From positions 1 through 6,287 of the forward strand of contig JBKPCD010000179.1 of NCBI GenBank assembly GCA_046727175.1: 6,287 nucleotides of DNA. The letters are read 5' to 3'. This document shows positions 1 through 6,071 of this stretch, in pieces (the stretch's first letter is position 1; the number at the start of each line of letters is the position of its first letter). The notes under the pieces are model-generated. The model did no database searches. It was not told the origin of the DNA and worked only from the letters and a program-made list of their open reading frames with translations. The DNA is from JBKPCD01 sp046727175 (GTDB taxonomy: Bacteria > Acidobacteriota > Vicinamibacteria > Vicinamibacterales > 2-12-FULL-66-21). A program made the translations under genes and the position numbers.

Positions 1-671
1 CGTCCACGACCGGGCGCCTGTTTCGGTACGGGTGCGGTCAGTACGCCGGCCGCGGGGTGACGGTCTGTGGGAATGCTCGGCTCGCGCGGCTCGAGCAGGT
101 CGATGCCGCTATCCGGGAGTTACTCGCAACCGAGGTGCTCCAGCCGACGATCATTGAAACCGCACTCGACAGGGCGATCGCGATGCTGTGGTCCCCTGCC
201 CCATTGGGACGCAAGTCTGAGTTATCCAAGCGACTGCGGGACGTCGAGAAGACGCTCGCGAACTTAACCGACACCGCGGCGAGGGGCGGCGCGGTACCGG
301 CGGTGCTCGAGGCGCTGCAGCGGGCGGACACCGAACGACGGATGCTCGAACGCGAACTGGCGGCGCTGAAGGCTGCCAAGTCGCCCGATCCGGTATGTGA
401 TCTGCGGGCGCTCCGACGTACCCTGCGGCGGTATCTGGACGATTGGCAGGCGCTAATCAACGGCAACATCACCGAGGCGCGCGGACTGCTGCAGCTTGTC
501 CTCCGCGAGCGGATCGTGTTCACGCCGATCGCCAGCATGGACGGGCGTCCGATGTACGAACTACAGATCCCGATCGCGTTCGATCGTCTGCTCGTCTCGA
601 TTGTTCCGGGGTTACAGGCGCGGGTAGGGTTCACGTCCCCAACGGGATTCGAACCCGTGTTTCGGCCTTGA
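1..671 (+). CDS. Large serine recombinase / site-specific integrase, C-terminal part (5' end outside window)
   Basis: The frame is open from base 3 to the TGA at 669-671, giving 222 codons. The catalytic resolvase domain and start codon lie to the left, outside the window. What is visible matches the C-terminal half of large serine recombinases. First comes the end of a zinc beta-ribbon with a Cys at 33-35, an RG turn and a second Cys at 66-68 (YGCG...RGVTVCGN). A heptad-rich coiled-coil stretch follows (about bases 220-390, many Leu/Arg/Glu). Last is a tail containing LRERIVFTP and FDRLL, like the strand-rich end of this family. Such enzymes cut and rejoin attachment sites to integrate or excise elements. 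The last 12 codons plus the stop overlap the tRNA-Glu gene in antisense, so the end SPTGFEPVFRP is tRNA-derived sequence. The native C-terminus may have been replaced, or the frame may be rebuilt at each integration. Family assignment is firm; activity is unknown. Confidence 0.85.
   Translation, partial: STTGRLFRYGCGQYAGRGVTVCGNARLARLEQVDAAIRELLATEVLQPTIIETALDRAIAMLWSPAPLGRKSELSKRLRDVEKTLANLTDTAARGGAVPAVLEALQRADTERRMLERELAALKAAKSPDPVCDLRALRRTLRRYLDDWQALINGNITEARGLLQLVLRERIVFTPIASMDGRPMYELQIPIAFDRLLVSIVPGLQARVGFTSPTGFEPVFRP
1..671. mobile_element. Probable right end of an integrated element at tRNA-Glu (body to the left)
   Basis: This is inferred from layout only: a site-specific recombinase gene sits directly against, and runs into, the 3' end of a tRNA gene. 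That is the usual position of an integrase inside a tRNA-targeted genomic island. The tRNA 5' half and everything to its right look chromosomal. No second attachment site or other element gene is inside the window, so the left boundary, the size and the cargo cannot be stated. The exact junction could lie anywhere from just beside to within the tRNA 3' half. Confidence 0.45.
634..671. other. Candidate attachment site (tRNA-Glu 3' half overlapped by recombinase end)
   Basis: These 38 bases are both the 3' half of tRNA-Glu (anticodon loop to discriminator) and the last codons and stop of the recombinase. tRNA 3' halves are common integration targets, because an element carrying a matching copy restores the tRNA on insertion. 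The other copy would lie outside the window, so the site cannot be shown as a direct repeat here. Confidence 0.4.
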
Positions 672-706
672 AAGGGCCGCGTCCTAGGCCTCTGGACGAT
701 GGGGAC
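634..706 (-). tRNA. tRNA-Glu (anticodon UUC)
   Basis: A complete 73-nt cloverleaf can be folded by eye on the minus strand. The acceptor stem GTCCCCA/TGGGGAC is a perfect 7 bp, the D stem is GTCC/GGAC, the anticodon stem is CGGCC/GGCCG with loop CTTTCAA, and the T stem is ACGGG/CCCGT with loop TTCGAAT. The discriminator is G. The anticodon TTC (antisense of 670-672) gives Glu, and the D arm and acceptor closely resemble bacterial tRNA-Glu. CCA is not encoded: TGA follows the discriminator. A promoter lies upstream at 722-749. The gene is head-on to the recombinase, whose coding frame covers bases 634-671, the 3' half of the tRNA. The tRNA is intact as it stands. Confidence 0.98.
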
Positions 707-721
707 ACACGCGAACAGTCG

Positions 722-749
722 ATCATAGCAGCCGCCCGCACAATCACAA
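722..749 (-). promoter_or_regulatory. Sigma70-type promoter of tRNA-Glu
   Basis: On the minus strand, TTGTGA (plus 744-749, 4 of 6 matches to TTGACA) is separated by 16 bp from TATGAT (plus 722-727, 5 of 6 matches to TATAAT). The -10 lies 15 bases upstream of the mature tRNA 5' end at 706, which suits a short leader removed by RNase P. The GC-rich stretch between -10 and tRNA is short and A/T-poor. Confidence 0.6.
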
Positions 750-775
750 AGCGCGGGCGCGAGCCGTAGACGCGG

Positions 776-803
776 CTGATCAATCGCGCATCCGCTCTAT
801 AAT
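776..803 (+). promoter_or_regulatory. Promoter of the MFS gene, giving a very short leader
   Basis: A perfect TATAAT lies at 798-803, only 11 bases before the GTG start at 815. The best -35 is weak: CTGATC at 776-781 with a 16-bp spacer. Transcription would start near 810, leaving a leader of about five bases with no room for a Shine-Dalgarno. A 5-bp inverted repeat (AGCCG 762-766, CGGCT 773-777) overlaps the -35 and could be an operator, though it is short enough to be chance. Confidence 0.6.
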
Positions 804-814
804 CGACAACACTG

Positions 815-2116
815 GTGACAACCCATATCGCGCCGACCACGACCGCCACGCGGCCACCGCCGGCAACCTGGCGATGGGCCGTGCTCGCGGCCATCAGCGT
901 CGCGATGTTCGGGAACTACTACGCCTACGACTCGATCGGACCAGTCGCCGATTCGCTGCAGCGGCTCCTCGGCTTCAGCGACACGCAAATCGGCACCCTG
1001 AATGCGATCTACAGCTTCCCCAACATCATCATGGTGCTGGTGGGCGGCGTCATCGTCGATCGGTACGGGACGAGACTGTCGACGCTGATCTTCACGATCA
1101 TCTGCGCGAGCGGCGCGGTCGTCACGGCGATGTCACCGATGTTTCCGGTGATGGCGGCGGGACGTCTGATCTTCGGTCTGGGCGCCGAATCGATGATCGT
1201 CGCGATCACCGTGGCGATCGGACAGTGGTTCGTGGGGCGACAGCTGGGGTTCGCGTTCGGGGTCAATCTGAGCATCGCGCGCGCCGGATCCTACGCAGCA
1301 GACATGTCGACCACGTGGTTCAAGCCGCTGTACGATCGCGGCTGGCAACCGCCTCTGTGGCTCGCGGCGGGGTTCGCGCTGAGCTCGGTGGGCGCAGCGC
1401 TCCTGTATTACCTCCTCGAGCGACGCGCCGCGCGGAGATTCGACCTGCATCAGCCCTCCCCGTCGGACCGGTTCGTCTGGAGCGATCTCTGGCGTTTCAA
1501 TCGTTCCTACTGGTACATCGTTGGTCTGTGCGTGGCGTTCTACTCGGTGATCTTTCCCTTCCGCAGCACGTTCGCGATCAAGTACTTCCAACACGCGCAC
1601 GGACTGTCGCTGCAGGCAGCGGGTGCGATCAACGCCTACGTTTTCCTCGCCGCAATCTTCGCGACGCCGACATTCGGTCTCATGGCGGATCGACTCGGTC
1701 GACGCGCCGCATTCATGGCGGTCGGATCGCTCCTGCTCTGCGCGGTCTTCCCCATCCTGGCGTACACACACGCGAGCCTCTGGACTTCCACGGTGATGAT
1801 CGGCACCGCGTTCTCACTCGTGCCGGCAGTGCTGTGGCCTGCCGTGCCGTACCTCGTGAGCGCGAGCCGGCTCGGCACGGCGTATGGTCTGATGACGATG
1901 CTCCAGAATATCGGGATGATGCTGGCGAACCTCGGCGCCGGCGCGCTGAACGACGCGGCGGGCGCGAGCGCGGCAAATCCGAATGGCTATCGGCCCATGC
2001 TGTGGTTCTTCTTCGTGCTGAGCCTCATCGGACTTCTCTTCGCAGTCGCCCTCCGCGTACGCGAGACTAGTACCAAGGGGCATGGACTTGAATCGATCCG
2101 CGCCACGGGCGTTTGA
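815..2116 (+). CDS. MFS transporter, MFSD1-like
   Basis: This is a 433-residue inner-membrane carrier of the major facilitator superfamily with about 12 hydrophobic segments from residue 20 to 414. The MFS loop 2-3 motif is GGVIVDRYGTR (77-87), and a second copy in the other half is GLMADRLGRR (288-297). Several blocks resemble the MFSD1 branch: NYYAYDS (34-40), YSFPN (66-70), GRLIFGLGAES (116-126), LSIARAGS (152-159) and LWP...LGTAYGLM...QNIG (340-367). Animal MFSD1 is a lysosomal dipeptide transporter, so small peptides are a possible substrate, but substrate is not readable from sequence. The start is GTG; an in-frame TAA at 800-802 rules out an upstream extension, and the next in-frame GTG (878) would cut into the first membrane helix. 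The residue 1-18 tail is Thr/Pro-rich. The gene stands alone, with tRNA-Glu behind it and a convergent J-domain gene ahead. The MFS call is certain; the MFSD1 affinity rests on recalled motifs. Confidence 0.93.
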   Translation: MTTHIAPTTTATRPPPATWRWAVLAAISVAMFGNYYAYDSIGPVADSLQRLLGFSDTQIGTLNAIYSFPNIIMVLVGGVIVDRYGTRLSTLIFTIICASGAVVTAMSPMFPVMAAGRLIFGLGAESMIVAITVAIGQWFVGRQLGFAFGVNLSIARAGSYAADMSTTWFKPLYDRGWQPPLWLAAGFALSSVGAALLYYLLERRAARRFDLHQPSPSDRFVWSDLWRFNRSYWYIVGLCVAFYSVIFPFRSTFAIKYFQHAHGLSLQAAGAINAYVFLAAIFATPTFGLMADRLGRRAAFMAVGSLLLCAVFPILAYTHASLWTSTVMIGTAFSLVPAVLWPAVPYLVSASRLGTAYGLMTMLQNIGMMLANLGAGALNDAAGASAANPNGYRPMLWFFFVLSLIGLLFAVALRVRETSTKGHGLESIRATGV

Positions 2117-2128
2117 CGGGTGCGATTC

Positions 2129-2143
2129 GCCCGGCAATCGGGC
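2129..2143 (+). terminator. Small stem-loop after the MFS gene (weak terminator candidate)
   Basis: GCCCG (2129-2133) and CGGGC (2139-2143) pair around a GCAAT loop, starting 12 bases after the MFS stop. A competing pairing CGATT/AATCG overlaps it. No T-run follows, so intrinsic termination is doubtful; it may only protect the mRNA end. Confidence 0.25.
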
Positions 2144-2227
2144 TTCGCCTCACGACTTTCGGCGTTGGGCTCTGTCTGAAACCGTGTGCAGATGTACCCG
2201 CGGGCAGGTCCTCGCGCGCGGTGACGA

Positions 2228-2244
2228 ACCCTACGGTGAAGGGT
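2228..2244 (-). terminator. Small stem-loop after the J-domain gene (weak terminator candidate)
   Basis: ACCCT (2228-2232) and AGGGT (2240-2244) form a 5-bp stem with a 7-base loop beginning five bases past the J-domain stop codon on the minus strand. No T-tract follows. The 133-base convergent gap 2117-2249 holds this, the MFS stem-loop, and no gene that I can see. Confidence 0.2.
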
Positions 2245-2249
2245 GCGGG

Positions 2250-2822
2250 CTAGGCGGCCGGGTGAGCGGACTCTCCGGCGGCGTGGAGACGCCGGCGGTG
2301 CAGATTCGTCCGGTAGTTCTCCTCGAAGTACTCGACTCCGTCGGCCGTGATCACGAGTCGTGAGCTGTCGTCGCGGTGCACGAACTTCTTCTGGAGCAAA
2401 TACCACACGGTGAACTCGAGGTGCTCACGCGGACGTCCCGTGAGCTCTTCGAGATCCAGCGAGAAGATCCCGGGATTCCGCGGTTCCGTTCGTCGCCTCA
2501 TGTAGAGCATCTCGAGCACCGTCAGCCGGACAATGCGCTCGAGCTCGAGGTCGTTCTCGGCCTGCGCTGTCGAGGCGACGATCCGCCATCGATCCTGCCG
2601 CTGCTGCTGGTGGAGGACGTCGTACTTGGCGCGTGATTCGGGATCGCTGAGTATCGTGTAGGCCTCGTGAACGAGCCGGAAGCGACTGTCGTTGCCGGTG
2701 TCGACGTTATCAGGGTGAAACCGTCGCGCGAGGAGCCGGTAGACGCGCTGGATCGTCTCGGCGTCGGCGTTCGGGCTGACTTGAAGTGCTTCGTAGTAGT
2801 CCGAATTCCCGTTGTCTGACAT
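2250..2822 (-). CDS. J-domain protein with winged-helix-like C-terminal region
   Basis: This is a 190-residue, probably cytoplasmic protein with no signal peptide or membrane segment. Residues 8-68 are a J domain: DYYEALQV at 8-15, helix II from about 21, the diagnostic HPD at 36-38, then FRLVHEAYTILSDP (48-61) and RAKYD (64-68). The HPD loop is what stimulates Hsp70 (DnaK) ATPase in this family. It lacks the Gly/Phe-rich linker, zinc centre and substrate-binding domains of true DnaJ, so it is a class C type J protein, not dnaJ. After a polar linker, residues about 95-165 read like a winged helix: a helix rich in Leu/Met, an ELTG-type second helix, an LEFTVWYLLQKKFV recognition-like helix, then a RLVITADGVEYFEE wing. 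This part may dock a client or nucleic acid; that is inference. The ATG has GGAG ten bases upstream (plus 2833-2836). The stop is TAG. Confidence 0.92.
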   Translation of the reverse strand: MSDNGNSDYYEALQVSPNADAETIQRVYRLLARRFHPDNVDTGNDSRFRLVHEAYTILSDPESRAKYDVLHQQQRQDRWRIVASTAQAENDLELERIVRLTVLEMLYMRRRTEPRNPGIFSLDLEELTGRPREHLEFTVWYLLQKKFVHRDDSSRLVITADGVEYFEENYRTNLHRRRLHAAGESAHPAA

Positions 2823-2890
2823 GGCACCGTCACTCCGGATCGCGGCGCCGCCCTGAGTGAAGGGCGACCGCGTCCTGCGGCTCGCGTTCG

Positions 2891-2906
2891 GTTCAAAAGC
2901 GTGAAC
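2891..2906. promoter_or_regulatory. Operator-like inverted repeat upstream of the J-domain gene
   Basis: GTTCA (2891-2895) and TGAAC (2902-2906) are perfect inverted copies with a 6-base spacer. The half-site centres are 11 bp apart, about one helical turn, as expected for a dimeric regulator. It sits 69-84 bases upstream of the J-domain start. Arms are only 5 bp, so chance is possible. Confidence 0.25.
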
Positions 2907-3095
2907 ACCATTACGATCCTGTCGGCCGCTTCACAGGCTCACGCCGGAAGATCCCGATAGGACGCATCGTGTAACTCCAGAAAGCTCCCCGGTTTCTCCG
3001 CCGCCCGACATCCGACGGCGTGCACTGAGGGCATCAGAGCATCACAACGCGATAGCACGAGTGGTACCGTCTTCCCTCAGGCACGCAGAGTACGC

Positions 3096-3115
3096 GAGCC
3101 GGGGACCCCCGGCTC
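3096..3115. repeat. Strong GC hairpin in the intergenic region
   Basis: Eight perfect base pairs (GAGCCGGG with CCCGGCTC) close a GACC tetraloop. No T-tract follows on either strand, so it is not an ordinary terminator. It lies about 240 bases upstream of AraC and 270 upstream of the J-domain gene. It may be part of an untranslated RNA, a dispersed palindromic repeat or a protein site; the window holds one copy only. Confidence 0.5.
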
Positions 3116-3315
3116 CAGCATGATCCTTGGACTCAGTGTGCCGCCAGGCGACAACCCGTCGCTTAGACCGTTCAAGCGCCGCCGCGATGAATCGTCGTGT
3201 ATTCCGCGGCGCAGAGCGCGCAGCGCGGCGCGCGTTCTCCCTGGTTCTTGATGGAGGCGTACAGTCATTTGAACCGAAATCGTTCGGCTATCACATGACC
3301 GGGCGGGCCACTTTG

Positions 3316-3344
3316 TTGACAATTCCGGCCAGGCTTCGCTTAAT
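3316..3344 (+). promoter_or_regulatory. Promoter of the AraC-family gene, giving a leaderless or nearly leaderless mRNA
   Basis: A perfect TTGACA (3316-3321) is followed after 17 bp by CTTAAT (3339-3344, 4 of 6 matches to TATAAT); TAATAC at 3341-3346 is an alternative with wider spacing. The expected transcription start near 3351 is only about three bases before the GTG start at 3354. No Shine-Dalgarno is present. Confidence 0.6.
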
Positions 3345-3353
3345 ACCTCGGTT

Positions 3354-4391
3354 GTGGTAGCCGGCAAGGCCGCAAACAAGGTTCGTACGACATCGCGCGG
3401 ACCGTCCGTTCAGGGATGGGTCTTGCCGCACCTCATCGCATGGGTCGAGAAGCAGGGGTTCGACGGCACGTCGATCCGACGATTGCCAGGCTTGGCAGAT
3501 CTGACGGATCCCGATCTCCGCGTGCCCGAGGCGTCGGTTGAGACCGCTTGGCGCCTGGCGACGACTTTCACCGGCGATGCAGCCATTGGCGTGCATGTGG
3601 CCGAGTCGCTCCCGCGCGGAGCGCTAGACCTCGTCGAGTACGCCTTCCGGTCGAGCGCATCGCTGGCGGCGGGACTCGAGCGTCTGGCTCGCTATGGCCG
3701 TGTGCTCAGCGATCGCGTCGCCGCGCGAATGGAGACCCATGGTGAGGGTCTGCTGCTCCTGATCCGCGATACCGGGAGCACGGCGCTGCATCCTGGGCGC
3801 GCGGAGTTTGCGCTGGCGGCGGCACTGAAATTCGCTCGTGAGAGCAGCGGAGAGGACATTACGCCACTGCAGGTGTCCTTCGCGCATGCCGCACCGGAGG
3901 ACCAGTCGGAACACCGTCGGTTTTTTCGCAGCCCCGTACGGTTTGGCGCGGGCTCGAACTCGATGATTTTGAGCGCAGTGGATGCGGCGCGCCCCATGCA
4001 GGCGGCCGATGAAGCCCTGTCATCGATTATCCGTCGTCGGCTGGACAAGGCATTGGCCGAGCGCGACCGGCACGACTCGGGACCGCTCAGCGGACGCGTG
4101 CGGCACCTGATGGTGGAGCATCTCGGCGAGACGACGTTGACGCCGGAGACGGTGGCCCGAGCGCTCGCGGTCAGCCGGCGGACGCTGAGCCGCCACCTCG
4201 CTGACGAAGGCGCATCGTTTCGCAACATCCTCGACGACGTGCGCCGGGAATTCGCATGCGCCTTGCTGCAGGATCGCAGTTTGAGCATCGGCGACGTCGC
4301 GTTCTTCCTTCAGTACTCCGAGCCCGCAGCGTTCAACCGATCATTCCGGCGCTGGACCGGTCGGACACCACGGGCATTCAGGCAGTCGTAA
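3354..4391 (+). CDS. AraC-family transcriptional regulator with arabinose-binding-type N-terminal domain
   Basis: This is a 345-residue cytoplasmic DNA-binding regulator. Residues about 25-210 match the N-terminal sensory domain found in OruR/ArgR-like AraC members (Arabinose_bd type): LRVPEASVETAWRLA near 55-69, TGDAAIGVHVAES at 73-85, GALDLVEYAFRSS (89-101), LARYGRVLSD (111-120) and FFRSPVRFG (190-198). Residues 245-343 are the paired helix-turn-helix domain, with the first HTH at about 262-282 (LTPETVARALAVSRRTLSRHL) and the second at about 310-332, ending in the family signature around EPAAFNRSFRRWTGRTPRAFR (323-343). Length is normal for the class. The start is GTG with no Shine-Dalgarno; the promoter puts transcription almost on the start codon, so leaderless translation is likely. 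Regulators of this class usually control nearby catabolic genes, but the only divergent neighbour is a J-domain gene, so target and ligand are unknown. Confidence 0.95.
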   Translation: MVAGKAANKVRTTSRGPSVQGWVLPHLIAWVEKQGFDGTSIRRLPGLADLTDPDLRVPEASVETAWRLATTFTGDAAIGVHVAESLPRGALDLVEYAFRSSASLAAGLERLARYGRVLSDRVAARMETHGEGLLLLIRDTGSTALHPGRAEFALAAALKFARESSGEDITPLQVSFAHAAPEDQSEHRRFFRSPVRFGAGSNSMILSAVDAARPMQAADEALSSIIRRRLDKALAERDRHDSGPLSGRVRHLMVEHLGETTLTPETVARALAVSRRTLSRHLADEGASFRNILDDVRREFACALLQDRSLSIGDVAFFLQYSEPAAFNRSFRRWTGRTPRAFRQS

Positions 4392-4605
4392 CGGGTCGGC
4401 CGCGTCGCTACGGGTTGCATAGTGCCCGCGTTGGGCCCGGCGCTCGGAAACTGCGCAGAGGTGTCAGCGCCCACCCAGAAGAGCACGCGCGAGACGACGT
4501 GCAGCCACGGTGCATCGCCGCGATGAATGCGCTGGGACGGCGGCTCCACTCGTGATCCTCCTAGCGGCCTTCACGCCCCACAGCGTCGTCTCCCGAATCC
4601 AGACG

Positions 4606-4631
4606 AAAACCACGGCCGGCGCGACGGCCGT
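4606..4631 (-). terminator. Rho-independent terminator of the oxidoreductase gene
   Basis: Read on the minus strand, ACGGCCG (plus 4631-4625) pairs with CGGCCGT (plus 4618-4612) around a 6-base loop TCGCGC, then GG and TTTT (plus 4609-4606) follow. The stem is 7 perfect GC-rich pairs, and the T-run is short. It begins about 58 bases past the oxidoreductase stop codon, on the right strand to end that transcript. Confidence 0.45.
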
Positions 4632-4664
4632 CAGCTGATTCCGTGCGCGAGATCGAACGATAAC

Positions 4665-4685
4665 CAGCAATCAGCAATCCGCAAT
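4665..4685. repeat. Three tandem 7-base units (CAGCAAT type)
   Basis: CAGCAAT (4665-4671), CAGCAAT (4672-4678) and CCGCAAT (4679-4685) lie head to tail directly behind the oxidoreductase stop. The last unit also forms a hairpin, AATCCG (4676-4681) with CGGATT (4686-4691) around CAAT, whose stem includes two bases of the TAA stop. This looks like a short microsatellite in the 3' untranslated region. Confidence 0.7.
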
Positions 4686-4689
4686 CGGA

Positions 4690-6066
4690 TTACCCCCGGC
4701 GCGCGCTTTCGGTAGTCGCCGTACGCTTCATCGTCTCTGCATCCCACGCGATTGGACGTCCCTCGAAGTAGCTGTCGTTGGTCAGCAACGCGGGAGCCGC
4801 TGCGCGGAAGCCGAACGACGCGTCTTCGGTCACGGGTTTGCGCGAGCGCACGGCGTCGAAGAACGTGACGAAGTGATCGTACCCGTCGTTGTATCCCGGC
4901 GGCGCCGCAAAGACCTCCTCGGCGCCCGGCCGGAGCTCCTGCTGCTCGGGATACTTGGCGTGATACTCCTGAAGGAACGCCTGCTGGAGCGCTTCGGGGA
5001 ACGTGTCGATCGAGTAGCCGGGCTCCTTCGGCCGTGGCCGCCGCGACAGCGTAACCGCGCCCCCGCCAATGGTGATGACGCCGTCGGGTCCGACGAACCG
5101 GAACGCCTGATTGTCGCCCGCGCCTTCCGCGAAGTTGACTTTCAGCGACAACGTGAACGCGGCATGACCCGAGGTCTTTGGATAGTCGTAGAGGCCCAGC
5201 ATCACATCGGGTACATCGCGGCCGTCGTTCCAGAAGCGCAGACCGCCGGTGGCCATCACCCGCGTGGGACCCTTCGAGTCGAGCACGTAGTGGATGCCGG
5301 AGAACAAATGGACGAAGAGATCGCCGGGGATTCCGGTGCCGTAGTCGCGATAATTCCGCCACCGGAACAAGCGAATCGGCTCGAACGGACGCTTCGGTGC
5401 GTGACCGATGAAGTGGTCCCAGTCGATCGTCTGCGGCGAGGCATCGGGCGGAATGGAGTACTGCCATGCGCCGAGCGCCGAGTTCCGGTTGATCCACGCT
5501 TCGACGAGGTTCAGCTCGCCGATGGCGCCGGCGCGAAAGAGCTCTCGCGCCTTCGCGTAGATGATCGAGCTGACGCGCTGGCTGCCGACTTCCAGGATCC
5601 GGTTCGTCTGGCCGGCCGCATCGACGACCGACAGCCCTTCGTCAATCCGCTGTACCATCGGCTTCTCGACGTAGACGTCCTTGCCGGCTTTCATCGCGTC
5701 GATCGCGATGCGCGAGTGCCAGTGGTCCGGCGTTGCGATGATGACCGCGTCGACCTCCGGCCGCGCCAGCACCTCGCGGTAGTCGCGGGTGGTGAAGATC
5801 TGTGCGCCCCAGAGCTCCTTCGAGCGCGTGAGCCGCCCGTCGTAGATATCGGCGACCGCCGTGAGCTCGATTCCCGGCACTCGAAGCGCAGTGCGCGTGT
5901 CGGACATGCCCTGACCGCCGGCGCCGATGAGCGCGATTTGAATCCGCTCGTTCGGCGGAACCTCGTGCGGCGGACGAGTCTGGGCGCGGAGAACCGTGGT
6001 AAACGACGTTGCCATGCTGCCGACGGCAGCTGCCTTGAGGAACTCGCGACGCGAGGAGCGCTTCAT
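4690..6066 (-). CDS. Tat-exported Gfo/Idh/MocA-family oxidoreductase
   Basis: This is a 458-residue NAD(P)-dependent sugar or polyol oxidoreductase family member. The N-terminus is a twin-arginine signal, SRREFLK (5-11) followed by a weakly hydrophobic Ala-rich stretch ending near LRAQ (26-29), so the folded, cofactor-loaded protein is likely exported. The Rossmann fold begins at IQIALIGAGGQG (42-53), with Asp73 at the end of beta-2, which favours NAD. The family signature runs from TPDHWH (112-117) to EKP (134-136), with Lys135 the usual catalytic lysine. The second domain shows GSQR (161-164), IGELNLVEAWINRN (182-195), and GTGIPGDLFVHLFSGIHY (243-260) carrying the Asp249/His253 pair at the family's active-site position. 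It is longer than typical members (330-400) because of the signal and C-terminal additions. AGGAGG (plus 6072-6077) lies five bases before the ATG, which fixes the start. The substrate is not readable; related exported proteins act on glycosides or aminosugars. It is a single-gene unit. Confidence 0.96.
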   Translation of the reverse strand: MKRSSRREFLKAAAVGSMATSFTTVLRAQTRPPHEVPPNERIQIALIGAGGQGMSDTRTALRVPGIELTAVADIYDGRLTRSKELWGAQIFTTRDYREVLARPEVDAVIIATPDHWHSRIAIDAMKAGKDVYVEKPMVQRIDEGLSVVDAAGQTNRILEVGSQRVSSIIYAKARELFRAGAIGELNLVEAWINRNSALGAWQYSIPPDASPQTIDWDHFIGHAPKRPFEPIRLFRWRNYRDYGTGIPGDLFVHLFSGIHYVLDSKGPTRVMATGGLRFWNDGRDVPDVMLGLYDYPKTSGHAAFTLSLKVNFAEGAGDNQAFRFVGPDGVITIGGGAVTLSRRPRPKEPGYSIDTFPEALQQAFLQEYHAKYPEQQELRPGAEEVFAAPPGYNDGYDHFVTFFDAVRSRKPVTEDASFGFRAAAPALLTNDSYFEGRPIAWDAETMKRTATTESARRG

Positions 6067-6071
6067 GATTC

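Larger units (their letters stand above)
2823..3353. other. 531-base divergent intergenic region without a convincing gene
   Basis: This lies between the divergent J-domain and AraC genes. Short open frames on both strands are Arg/Ser-rich shadows with no recognisable domain and no ribosome site. Features seen: an operator-like inverted repeat GTTCA-N6-TGAAC at 2891-2906, about 70 bases upstream of the J-domain ATG; a strong GC hairpin at 3096-3115; and the AraC promoter at 3316-3344. No clear promoter for the J-domain gene could be picked out. The length is greater than two ordinary promoters need. Confidence 0.6.
4392..4689. other. 298-base convergent intergenic region
   Basis: This lies between the ends of the AraC and oxidoreductase genes. 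It contains a likely minus-strand terminator (4606-4631), a 7-base tandem repeat (4665-4685) and a small hairpin touching the oxidoreductase stop (4676-4691). No terminator with a T-run was found for AraC in 4392-4600. Short Arg-rich open frames on both strands show no recognisable domain and are not called. Confidence 0.6.

Noticed and set aside
443..769. 108-residue plus-strand open frame with NGIRTRVSALKG...DDGD
   Set aside because: Its recognisable part is the antisense translation of tRNA-Glu, a common false protein; the remainder is a shadow of the recombinase frame.
874..2070. 398-residue plus-strand frame inside the MFS gene
   Set aside because: Arg-rich, low in hydrophobic residues and without domains; it is the +2 shadow of the clear MFS frame.
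3020..3140. CACTGAG near 3024 and CTCAGTG near 3134 as an inverted repeat
   Set aside because: Seven-base arms over 100 bases apart are readily expected by chance.
3077..3379. Short frames on both strands in the J-domain/AraC gap (also 3127-3360 plus)
   Set aside because: Ser/Arg-rich composition, no ribosome site and no recognisable domain; the minus-strand frame runs across the AraC promoter and start.
4464..4670. 68-residue minus-strand frame downstream of the oxidoreductase
   Set aside because: Considered as a small gene or remnant, but it crosses the likely terminator and the heptamer repeat and shows no domain.
4665..4685. Heptamer repeat as a CRISPR-like array
   Set aside because: The units are 7 bases with no spacers; there is no CRISPR structure.
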